Of a stretch of 64,000 nt of DNA, positions 17,359-24,981 are shown one piece after another. Location of the stretch: positions 220,732 to 284,731 of the forward strand of contig JAPPMM010000028.1 of NCBI GenBank assembly GCA_028819075.1, given 5' to 3'. The stretch's first letter is position 1. Every line of letters starts with the position of its first letter. Source of the DNA: Gammaproteobacteria bacterium. GTDB taxonomy: Bacteria > Gemmatimonadota > Gemmatimonadetes > Longimicrobiales > Gaopeijiaceae. Made by a program: the position numbers and the translations under genes. The notes beneath the pieces are model-generated. The model saw nothing but the letters and a program-made list of their open reading frames with translations. It was not told the DNA's origin and made no database searches.

Positions 17359-18756
17359 TCACGGCAGCGCCGCCGGATCAATCCGCCCGCGCTCGGCCAG
17401 GCGTCCCCTGCCCCGCTCCGCGACCGGCTCCCCGCGGTCGACGATGATCTCACCGCGCGAAAGCGTCCAGGTCGGGAAGCCGCTCACCCGCATCCCCTGG
17501 AAGGGGCTGTAGTCTACCGCGGAGTGGAGCCTGGCCGCATCGATTTCGGTCTCCGCCTCCGGGTCCACGACGATGACGTCGGCGTCGGCTCCGGCGTCCA
17601 GCGTGCCCTTGCGTGGGTACATTCCGAAGATGCGCGCCGGATTGGTGGAGGCGAGTTCGACGAAGCGCTGGGGCGAGATCAAGCCGGTCGACACGCCGCC
17701 GGCGAACACCAGGGGGAGGCGGGTCTCGATCCCCGGGAGGCCGTTGGGGATGCGGGTGAAGTTGCCGCGCCCGGTGGTCTTCTGGTCGTGGTAGCGGAAG
17801 GGGGCGTGGTCGGAGGACACCTGCTGGATCGATCCGTCCGCCAGCGCGCTCCAGAGGGCGTCGCCGTGCTCGGCGGCGCGCATCGGGGGGCTGCACACGA
17901 ACTTGGCGACCTCGAACCCGCCGCAGGGGTCGTAGACCGTCTCGTCGAGCACCAGGTACTGCGGGCAGGTCTCGGCCACAACCGGTTCGCCGCGCTCGCG
18001 GGCGGCGGCCACATGACCCGCCGCGCCCGCCGAGGTGACGTGCGCGATGCAAAGGGGAGCATCCACCACCCCGGCCAGCATGATGGCGCGATGGGTCGCC
18101 TCCGCCTCCACCACCGGGGGGCGGCTGGGGGCGTGGTAGGCGGGACCGGTCTTGCCGTCGCTGAGGTGCTGGTTGATCAGGTACGTGACCGCACAGTCGT
18201 TCTCGCAGTGGACGTAGACGAGCCCGCCGTTGGCGCCGGTCGCTTCCAGCAGCCGCAACAGCCCATCGTCGTTGACGATCTTGTCGCCGTACGTCATGTA
18301 GACCTTGAAGGAGGGGAATCCTCCCTCGATCAACTCCGGCACTTCGGCGATGACATCGTCGCGGACATCCGTGACGATGGTGTGAAAGCCATAGTCGATG
18401 ACGGCGTCGGGCGCGATTTCGCCCAGGCGCCTGTCGCGCGCCAGCGCCAGCGTCTCGCCCCGCCGCTGCAGCGAGAAGTCGATGATGGTGGTGACGCCCC
18501 CGCACGCCCCCGCGACGGTGCCGGTATGGAAGTCGTCGGCGGTGGTGATCCCCAGGCGGTCGATGGGGTGAGCCAGGTGCGTGTGGGTGTCGATGCCCCC
18601 GGGCATGACCCAGTGGCCGCGCGCGTCCAGGACCTCGCCATCGGTGGTCAGGTCCTGCCCGACCTCCGCAATCCGCCCGTCGCGGATCAGGACGTCGGCC
18701 GGCTCCATGCGGTCGGCCGTTACCACGGTGCCGCCGGCGATCAGCAGTTCGCTCAC
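17359..18756 (-). CDS. hydA: Dihydropyrimidinase / D-hydantoinase
   Basis: Cyclic-amide hydrolase of reductive pyrimidine catabolism (opens dihydrouracil or hydantoins), 465 residues. Motifs are MPGGIDTHTHLAHP (two metal His), the carboxylated-lysine segment GFPSFKVYMTYG, IAHVTSAGA, VAETCPQYL, and QQVSSDHAPF with the catalytic Asp. GTG 18756 (VSELLIAGGTVVTADR) fits the family N-terminus and has GGGAG 5 bases upstream; ATG 18768 is the alternative. The nearby NCS2-type permease (24982) could import a nucleobase substrate, which is inference. Cytoplasmic, normally a tetramer. Confidence 0.92.
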   Translation of the reverse strand: MSELLIAGGTVVTADRMEPADVLIRDGRIAEVGQDLTTDGEVLDARGHWVMPGGIDTHTHLAHPIDRLGITTADDFHTGTVAGACGGVTTIIDFSLQRRGETLALARDRRLGEIAPDAVIDYGFHTIVTDVRDDVIAEVPELIEGGFPSFKVYMTYGDKIVNDDGLLRLLEATGANGGLVYVHCENDCAVTYLINQHLSDGKTGPAYHAPSRPPVVEAEATHRAIMLAGVVDAPLCIAHVTSAGAAGHVAAARERGEPVVAETCPQYLVLDETVYDPCGGFEVAKFVCSPPMRAAEHGDALWSALADGSIQQVSSDHAPFRYHDQKTTGRGNFTRIPNGLPGIETRLPLVFAGGVSTGLISPQRFVELASTNPARIFGMYPRKGTLDAGADADVIVVDPEAETEIDAARLHSAVDYSPFQGMRVSGFPTWTLSRGEIIVDRGEPVAERGRGRLAERGRIDPAALP

Positions 18757-18778
18757 GGGCGCTCCCATGTGCTCATGA

Positions 18779-18820
18779 CCCCCGGACCCGCGCATTTCCT
18801 GGTGTGCGCGAGCCCGGGGG
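18779..18820 (-). terminator. Hairpin downstream of the peroxiredoxin gene
   Basis: Two stem blocks (CCCCCGG and CGCGCA, each with its exact complement) separated by a 3-base internal loop and closed by a 10-base loop. It lies 34 bases past the peroxiredoxin stop and just before the dihydropyrimidinase start. There is no real T-tract, so termination may be partial. Confidence 0.5.
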
Positions 18821-18853
18821 CCGGTGAATGCCTCTGCGATGACCCGGGTATCG

Positions 18854-19513
18854 CTACTCGGGCTGCGGAACGATGCGGATGTAGGGAAGCGGCTGTTCCC
18901 AACCGTCCGGATACTTCGCTTCCGCGTCCTCGTTAGACACGGTAGGGAGGATGATCACGTCCTCACCGTGCTCCCAGTTGGCCGGGGTGGCGACCTGCTT
19001 GTTGGCGGTGAGCTGGCAGGAATCCAGAAGCCGCAGGATCTCGGCGAAGTTCCGGCCCGTGCTCATGGGATAGGTGAGCGTGGCCTTGATCTTCTTGTCG
19101 GGTCCGATGATGAAGACCGAGCGTGCCGTGGCGTTGTCGGCCGGAGTCCGTCCCTTGCAGGTGTCGCCCGCATCGGCCGGGAGCATGTCGTAGAGCTTGA
19201 CCACGCTCAGCTCCGGGTCGCCCACCAGCGGATAGTTGATGGCGTGCCCGCCGAACGACGCGATGTCGTCCGACCAGGCGTGATGGTCGCCGACGCCGTC
19301 CACGCTGATGCCCATGATCTTGCAGTTGCGGCGCGTGAATTCGTCCTTGAGCGCGGCCACGGTGCCCAGTTCGGTGGTGCAGACGGGCGTGAAGTCCTTC
19401 GGATGGGAAAACAGGATCGCCCATCCGTCGCCGATCCAGTCGTGGAATCGGATGGTGCCCTCGGTGGTCTCGGCGGTGAAATCGGGTGCTTCGTCGTTGA
19501 TTCGCAGGGTCAT
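18854..19513 (-). CDS. 1-Cys peroxiredoxin (Prx6/AhpC-TSA)
   Basis: Thiol peroxidase of 219 residues that reduces H2O2 and organic peroxides. The peroxidatic Cys is in DFTPVCTTE near residue 45, preceded by WAILFSHPKD. The resolving-Cys motif of 2-Cys enzymes is absent and the C-terminal domain (NWEHGEDVIILPTVS) is of Prx6 type. Thiol partners are therefore external. ATG 19513 is fixed by AGGAGG 4 bases upstream; the open frame to 19684 is unsupported. It stands alone between two metabolic groups, with a hairpin downstream. Confidence 0.95.
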   Translation of the reverse strand: MTLRINDEAPDFTAETTEGTIRFHDWIGDGWAILFSHPKDFTPVCTTELGTVAALKDEFTRRNCKIMGISVDGVGDHHAWSDDIASFGGHAINYPLVGDPELSVVKLYDMLPADAGDTCKGRTPADNATARSVFIIGPDKKIKATLTYPMSTGRNFAEILRLLDSCQLTANKQVATPANWEHGEDVIILPTVSNEDAEAKYPDGWEQPLPYIRIVPQPE

Positions 19514-19693
19514 GGATCCTCCTGGTTCCGGTTCGGGTGCGGATGCCGGCGGGCTCGCAAGCGTAGCCGCCGAACCGGGACTACGCCACACGGGGTTGCC
19601 GGTTCCCCACGACGCGCGGCCGCTCGCGGACCGGCGCGATCTTCCCGTTCCATTCACTCTCGCGGTCGGAAGCCGAGCTTCCATCCAGCCATC

Positions 19694-20896
19694 CTACAGG
19701 CTGCTGGCGAACTTCCGTATGCGCTCCATCGACTCGAGGATGCGTGCCTCGGGACACAGGAGCGAGACCCGTACCCAGTTGCGCCATCTCGCACCGAAGG
19801 AGGCCCCGGGGAACATCAGCACGCCCGCCTCGTCCAGGAGCCGGTAGCAGAAGTTCTCGGCGTCCATCCCGAAGCGCGAAACGTCGGCCCACATGAACAG
19901 GCCTCCCCCGTGGGGACCGTGCGGGACCCCCAGCTCGGCGAAGCCGTCGATCAGCGCCTGGCGCCGGCGCCGATACCGCGCCAGATACTCCGGACGCGGG
20001 TCCGGATCGGCCTCGAGGGCGGCGAGAGCCGTGTATTGCGAGAATGCCGGACAGGGGCCCGACGTCGTGCTCTTGATGGCCTCCACCGCGTCGATGAAGG
20101 CCGGTGGGCCGACCAGGTAGCCGACCCGGAAGCCGGTCATCGCGTAGGCCTTGGAGAATCCCGAAAGGACAACCGAACGCCCGCGGGCTCCATCCGCGGC
20201 AAGCAGCGAGAGGAACGGCTCCTCGCGGAAGACCACGTCCTCGTAGATCTCGTCGGACACCACCACCATGCCGAGGTCGGCCGCGGCCCCTGCCAGATCG
20301 CGCACGCCCTGCGGGCCTACGCAAGATCCGGTCGGGTTCGAAGGATTCACGAATACGAGGAGCTTGCAGCCCTGCGCGTGCTTTCGGAGTTCATCGCCCC
20401 CGAGTTCGAAGGGGCGGTCTCCACCCGTGGGGACAGGCACGATGTCGCCGCCCGCGGTCCCGATCGCCTGGTCGTAGGAGCTGTAGCGCGGGTCCTGGCA
20501 GGCGACCCGGTTGCCCGGGTCGACGAGCGCCAGCATGGCCAGGAACAGCCCCTCCTGGGCGCCGTTGGTGATGGCGATTTCGGTGGCGGGATCGACCTCC
20601 ACGCCCTTTTCGCGGGCGTAGCGGCGGGCGATGCCTTCGCGCAGCGGGAGCAGGCCGCGCACCGGGCCACCGTCCCCTGTGGCCATCCCCGCGCCCGCCG
20701 CTTCGGCGAAACGGGCAAGGCCGTCCTCGACAATCGCCGGCTGGGTGTGCAGATCGGGATCGCCGCGCCCCAGCGAAATGACGTTCTCTCTTTCTCGCGC
20801 GAGCGCCATCATCTTGTAGCGAAGCGAGGTTGCCGCCTCGCCCTTGCGCAGCGAGGCGGAGCCCGCGCGTTCCCGGGACTTCATCGGGGCGCTCAT
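19694..20896 (-). CDS. Class I/II pyridoxal-phosphate aminotransferase
   Basis: A 400-residue fold-type-I aminotransferase. Landmarks are ISLGRGDPDLHT near the N-terminus, NGAQEGLFLAML (phosphate site), FVNPSNPTGS (Asn), VVSDEIYEDVVF (Asp and Tyr), the Schiff-base Lys in LSGFSKAYAMTGFRVGYL, and the carboxylate-binding Arg in WVRVSLLC. ATG 20896 overlaps the TGA of the upstream degenerate paralogue (ATGA), so the two are translationally coupled. It resembles the second aminotransferase at 44093-45274. The amino-acid substrate is not determinable. Confidence 0.92.
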   Translation of the reverse strand: MSAPMKSRERAGSASLRKGEAATSLRYKMMALARERENVISLGRGDPDLHTQPAIVEDGLARFAEAAGAGMATGDGGPVRGLLPLREGIARRYAREKGVEVDPATEIAITNGAQEGLFLAMLALVDPGNRVACQDPRYSSYDQAIGTAGGDIVPVPTGGDRPFELGGDELRKHAQGCKLLVFVNPSNPTGSCVGPQGVRDLAGAAADLGMVVVSDEIYEDVVFREEPFLSLLAADGARGRSVVLSGFSKAYAMTGFRVGYLVGPPAFIDAVEAIKSTTSGPCPAFSQYTALAALEADPDPRPEYLARYRRRRQALIDGFAELGVPHGPHGGGLFMWADVSRFGMDAENFCYRLLDEAGVLMFPGASFGARWRNWVRVSLLCPEARILESMERIRKFASSL

Positions 20897-21678
20897 GGCC
20901 GCACCCCCAGCGCCCACAAGGCGGCGCGCTGCGACGGAGCCGGCGAGCAGATCGACGACGCCTGCTTCCACTTGGCGATGCGCGGCCGCACGGCGACGGG
21001 AGCGGCGACGAAGCCGAGGGAAAACGGGTGCATCCCCTCCAGGCCGTGCAGCGAGCCGATCACGATGGCGTCGGCGGGGGCGGAGGCAGCCTCGGCCTGG
21101 CCGCCGAAGAGGCGGTCACCGATCGCATGCACCTGAACGAGCCGCGGGGTGGCGGGCGCGTTCCCGTCTTCGGGGATTGCCGCCCCCGCCTCGTATTCGA
21201 TCAAGTGAAATGCCGCCTCGGCTTCTGACGCAGCATCGGTGCCGGGTTCGGTCACGCGCACCCGCATCCAGTCGAGCAGGCGCTGATGCCGACTTCCGGA
21301 CTGTGCGACGATGGCGGCCCCCTCTCCGCCGCCGAGGCCCAGGATGGTCGCGAAGAGCGACTCTCCTTCTCCCTGGGTGATGAGCACGCCATCGGGTTCG
21401 CGAGCGGGGAAGCCCAGATCGGGCAGGGCCTCGCCCACCCGCCGGCGCAGCTCCCCCATTCCGGGACGGTCCGGGTAGTGGGTTTCTCCGGCCAGCAGGT
21501 GATGGCGCAGGCCGGCGAGCAAGCCCTCGCTCGGACCTGCCGTGGTGGACCCGGACGACCGGGCGGACCCGGCGCTCGCGAAGGACTCCATCGCCGTCCT
21601 CGCCCGTTGCGAGACGGCCGCCTCCACGGCGCTCCCTGCGCTTCCCTCTGGCAAACTTCCGTGGCCTGATTCGGTCAT
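20893..21678 (-). CDS. Aminotransferase-like protein lacking the PLP lysine
   Basis: A 261-residue protein that aligns by eye with the central part of its downstream neighbour. GLRHHLLAGETHYPDRPGM and LITQGEGESLFATIL match the PLP-phosphate region. AIVIGSLHGLEGMHPFSLGF matches the Schiff-base segment, but the Lys of FSKAYAM is a Gly here and the following Arg is also missing. It also lacks the FVNPSNPTG and SDEIYED blocks and the C-terminal small domain. It is therefore probably not a catalytically competent aminotransferase. It overlaps the SDR upstream and the intact aminotransferase downstream by 4 bases each. A pseudoenzyme subunit or a decaying duplicate are both possible. Confidence 0.65.
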   Translation of the reverse strand: MTESGHGSLPEGSAGSAVEAAVSQRARTAMESFASAGSARSSGSTTAGPSEGLLAGLRHHLLAGETHYPDRPGMGELRRRVGEALPDLGFPAREPDGVLITQGEGESLFATILGLGGGEGAAIVAQSGSRHQRLLDWMRVRVTEPGTDAASEAEAAFHLIEYEAGAAIPEDGNAPATPRLVQVHAIGDRLFGGQAEAASAPADAIVIGSLHGLEGMHPFSLGFVAAPVAVRPRIAKWKQASSICSPAPSQRAALWALGVRP

Positions 21679-22502
21679 CCAACAGCCTCCGGCGTGTATT
21701 CGGCGATTTCGTGAATGCGCTTCATCACTCCCCGCGTGCCCCACTGCTCCAGCGCCTGCGTCAATGTCCAGGCGTCGAAGCGGCAGCCGCTGATCCGGCC
21801 GCGCAGCCCGGCGAGAAAGAGGAACGCGGGTCCCAGTCTAACGGGATCCCGCCAACCCGCGCGCGTGGCCGCATCCGCGCATTCCGCGTCCCGTTGCGTC
21901 AAGGAGGTCGGCTTGATGGGCAGCCCCGGCGTCACCGTGTTGGCGCTGATGGACGACCCCGCCAGCTCGAGCGCGAGGCATCGCGTAAATGCCTCCATGC
22001 CGAATTTGGAGGCGCAGTATGCGGCTTGGCGTGCGAACGCGCCGGTCCCCGCGCGGGAGGAGACGTTGATCACGGATCCGCCCTCCTCCCGCAGGAGCGG
22101 CAGCAAGTCCCTCGTCAGGAACACCGGGGCTTCCAGGTTCACGCTCATGATACGGCGCCAGTGTGCGGCGTCCATCGATGCGACAGGCTCACGTTCCAGC
22201 ACGCCGGCGTTGTTGACGATGACGCGCAGCCTGCGGGCTTCCCTGCGCAGGGTACGTATCAGTCCATTTCGTTCATCCTCGCGCCCGAGATCGGTGACGA
22301 GAATGTGAGCTTCACCTCCCGCCGCGCGGATGTCGGATGCAGTCCACTCGAGTTCCTCCGGCACCTCGGCAACCAGCCATACCCGCGCGCCCGCCGAAGC
22401 CATCGCCTTTGCGATGCCGCGACCCAGGCCTCGGCCGGCTCCCGTCACGAGGACGTCGATGCCCGCGACGCTTGGCGGACGTGGAATGCTGGATGCGGGC
22501 AT
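21675..22502 (-). CDS. Short-chain dehydrogenase/reductase
   Basis: Classical SDR of 275 residues. The NAD(P)-binding motif is TGAGRGLGRGIA near residue 20, NNAGVL stabilises the sheet, and the catalytic residues are Ser in INVSSRAG with Tyr and Lys in AAYCASKFG. The C-terminus has NTVTPGLPIKPT. It is the first gene of a three-gene overlapping unit with the degenerate and the intact aminotransferase. An alcohol/ketone step coupled to amine transfer is therefore plausible, but the substrate is unknown. Confidence 0.9.
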   Translation of the reverse strand: MPASSIPRPPSVAGIDVLVTGAGRGLGRGIAKAMASAGARVWLVAEVPEELEWTASDIRAAGGEAHILVTDLGREDERNGLIRTLRREARRLRVIVNNAGVLEREPVASMDAAHWRRIMSVNLEAPVFLTRDLLPLLREEGGSVINVSSRAGTGAFARQAAYCASKFGMEAFTRCLALELAGSSISANTVTPGLPIKPTSLTQRDAECADAATRAGWRDPVRLGPAFLFLAGLRGRISGCRFDAWTLTQALEQWGTRGVMKRIHEIAEYTPEAVG

Positions 22503-22581
22503 GCCTTATCGAGAGGTGCGCGCACGTTGGTTGGAGGGGATGCGGGCCACCGGTCCCGGATCGGCGGACCCGATCCCCGCA

Positions 22582-23811
22582 CTAACCCACAAGCGCATCC
22601 ACGACCCGCGCGCAGAAGAAGCCAAGGTAGTTCCCGAGCGCGTATCCGAAGATGCCCACGATGACCGCCGGGGCCACCAGCTTGTGCCACTTCATCGCCA
22701 TGCCGATGGCCAACGCCGAGCCGGGCCCGCCGATCGCGGCCTGGCTGGCGATCGAGACCGTGGCCAGATCGATGCGGAAGAGCCACCCGATCCCGTACGC
22801 GACGACGACGTGGATGCCCATGATGACGATCATGAAGCTGAAGATGGGCACGCCGGCGTCGACAATGGTCGCCAGATCGGAGGCCGCACCCAGCGCGATG
22901 AAGAAGATGTGGAGGGCGAAATAGGAAAGGACCTCGGCCCCGCGCAGCTTCCTCACCCACGGAAGCTGCGCCACGATGAGCGCAATCGTCGTCAGCCAGA
23001 GGACTTCCGGCACGTCGCTGAAGAACTGCACGAGTCCGTACCCCGGTGAACCCACCGACATGGCGGCAAGCTGCTCCGCGAAGGCTTCACTGATGATCCG
23101 TGCCAGCCAGAGCGCGACCAGGGGAAGGCCGCCCAGGATGGCGAAGTCCGTGATGCTGATGTCGGTGTCGGTCCAGCGGCGGCGCATCGTCTCTTCCTGC
23201 GCCTCCTGCTCGGCCCTTTCCGCGGCGTCGGTGGCTGGCGCCGTGGCGAGTCCGGCACCGCTTCGGCGCAGGAAGATCGCCGCCAGAACACCCGCCAGCC
23301 ACACCTGAAACAGCAGGTACGGGACCGTCGACATGTTGTCGGCCAGCGCTGCGGCAGCGAAGGTGCTCGGCTCGACCTCGAGCCCCTGTCCGACGGCGGC
23401 GAAGTTCATCCCACCGCCCGCGAAGGCGGCCGAGAACGCCCCCGAGAGCTTCCACGTCTCCGGTCCGACCCATCCGGCCATGGTCGCGCCCGCCACCGCC
23501 CCGCCAACGAAGCTGCCCCCGCACGCCGCGAGATACGCGATCAGCAGGGGCCTTCCCGCATGGGCCAGTTCCTTCATGTGCGTGCCCATGATGACGAGCA
23601 CGATTGCGTAGGGGATGGCGAAGGTGAACACGGCTTCGTGCGCCGGCCCGGTGTGTTCGATGACGCCGACATTGGCGAGCGTGATGCCGAGCAGGGTGCA
23701 CACGACGGCGGAGCTGATCTTCTTGATGACGTCGTAGCGCTCTTCCAGCCAGCGCGCGAAAGCCACCACGGCCAGCATGAAGGCGATAACCAGCAGCGGG
23801 TCTCTCAGCAT
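22582..23811 (-). CDS. DUF819-family integral membrane protein
   Basis: A 409-residue polytopic membrane protein with about ten hydrophobic helices. It has the DUF819 look: CTLLGITLANVGVI near the N-terminus, a glycine-rich FSAAFAGGGMNFAAVG, a charged cytosolic loop around residue 200, and a second-half repeat with IASQAAIGGPGSALAIGMA. The two Gly/Asn-rich half-helices suggest an inverted-repeat secondary transporter. Substrates of the family are not established. It ends 80 bases from the SDR start and may be co-transcribed with the D-2-hydroxyacid dehydrogenase upstream (14-base gap). Confidence 0.82.
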   Translation of the reverse strand: MLRDPLLVIAFMLAVVAFARWLEERYDVIKKISSAVVCTLLGITLANVGVIEHTGPAHEAVFTFAIPYAIVLVIMGTHMKELAHAGRPLLIAYLAACGGSFVGGAVAGATMAGWVGPETWKLSGAFSAAFAGGGMNFAAVGQGLEVEPSTFAAAALADNMSTVPYLLFQVWLAGVLAAIFLRRSGAGLATAPATDAAERAEQEAQEETMRRRWTDTDISITDFAILGGLPLVALWLARIISEAFAEQLAAMSVGSPGYGLVQFFSDVPEVLWLTTIALIVAQLPWVRKLRGAEVLSYFALHIFFIALGAASDLATIVDAGVPIFSFMIVIMGIHVVVAYGIGWLFRIDLATVSIASQAAIGGPGSALAIGMAMKWHKLVAPAVIVGIFGYALGNYLGFFCARVVDALVG

Positions 23812-23824
23812 GGAGGCTCCGGGC

Positions 23825-24847
23825 TCAGGGTTGTGGATGGGTACCGTTCACCAATCCCCGCACCTCCCCGCCTCCGGCCACCGCGACCAGATTCGCGACC
23901 ACGTCGTCGATCATGCCCCGCTGCCCGCCACCGGTCCCGCCACCCACATGGGGTGACAGGAGCACGTTTGGCGCATCGGCCAGCGCGCTGCCCTCGGGCA
24001 ACGGCTCGTACAGGAAGGCATCCAGCCCCGCCCCGGCGATCCGGCCGCCCCGAAGGGCGTCAGCGAGCGCATCTTCATCGACCAGCCCGCCGCGCGCGGT
24101 GTTCACCAGGATGGCCGTGGGCTTCATGAGCGCGAGGGCCGCGGCGTCGATCATGCGCTCCGTCTGGTCGGTATGGGGGGCGTGCAGGCTGACCACGTCG
24201 CTCGCGGCGAGGAGTTCCGGGAGCGGCACGGAGCGCGCCCCGACCATCTCCTCGTGCTCGCGGGGCAAAGGCGAGCGCTTGTGGTAGACGACTTCCATAT
24301 CGAACGCGCGCGCGCGCCGCGCGACCTCGAGCGCGATGTCGCCCAGCCCGACCAGCCCCAGCGTCCTGCCGTGGAGCTGCCAGACGTCGGGGTAGCGCAG
24401 CCAGTTGAAGGCGATCCTGCGCTCCGTGGTGCGCACAGGCTCGACGCCGAGTTCCAGGTATTCCGCATCCCGGGTGCCCATATGCCCCGGCACCAGCTTG
24501 CGGTAGAGGCCCAGCATCAGCGCGACGGTCTGCTCCGCGACGGCGATCGCACCGCGGTGCGGGAGCACCGACACCGGCACTCCGGCCGCAGCCGCGGCGT
24601 CCCGATCCACCGCCCAGGGCGCCCGCCCCTGCACCTGAATCAGGCGAAGGCCCGCGGAAGCGCCGATCAGGTCCGCGCCGATGCGCCGCTTTGCCGTCAC
24701 GAGGGCGTCCGCGCCGGCCGCGGCCGCGCGCAGTGCCCGTTCATCCATCCCGCCGCCCCACGTCACCTCGACTCCGGCCTCGTCCGCCGCTTGCTGGAAG
24801 AGGCCCTGGATCCAGTCCGCAAGGGGTTCGATGTGGAGTGCTCGCAC
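23825..24847 (-). CDS. D-2-hydroxyacid dehydrogenase family protein
   Basis: NAD-dependent dehydrogenase of the phosphoglycerate/glyoxylate-reductase type, 340 residues. The Rossmann motif is LGLVGLGDIALEVARRA. The catalytic triad is Arg in VNTARGGLVDE, Glu in YEPLPEGS, and His in LLSPHVGGGT. GTG 24847 (VRALHIEPLADW) is chosen because the 21 codons upstream in the frame show no homology. The family reduces 2-oxoacids or 3-phosphoglycerate-like substrates. It starts 134 bases from the divergent NCS2/TRAP operon, so the two units may share a regulatory region. Confidence 0.9.
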   Translation of the reverse strand: MRALHIEPLADWIQGLFQQAADEAGVEVTWGGGMDERALRAAAAGADALVTAKRRIGADLIGASAGLRLIQVQGRAPWAVDRDAAAAAGVPVSVLPHRGAIAVAEQTVALMLGLYRKLVPGHMGTRDAEYLELGVEPVRTTERRIAFNWLRYPDVWQLHGRTLGLVGLGDIALEVARRARAFDMEVVYHKRSPLPREHEEMVGARSVPLPELLAASDVVSLHAPHTDQTERMIDAAALALMKPTAILVNTARGGLVDEDALADALRGGRIAGAGLDAFLYEPLPEGSALADAPNVLLSPHVGGGTGGGQRGMIDDVVANLVAVAGGGEVRGLVNGTHPQP

Positions 24848-24981
24848 GGTGGAATCCCGTTGGCTATAGTGGCCGCGAATGGGGGCGGAAGAGCTGGCGA
24901 AGCGATGCATGCGCCCCCGGGGAGAGGCGCGCGCATGAGAATGGGGGGAAGCTCGGCGCTTATCAAGCGGACCATGCTGCC

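Noticed and set aside
16123..18936. 937-codon plus-strand frame over aminotransferase and dihydropyrimidinase
   Set aside because: Spans two real minus-strand genes and their gap; no protein-like signature.
24848..24981. Considered as a purine riboswitch before the NCS2 permease
   Set aside because: No purine-aptamer core sequence or conserved helices are visible in the 134-base gap.
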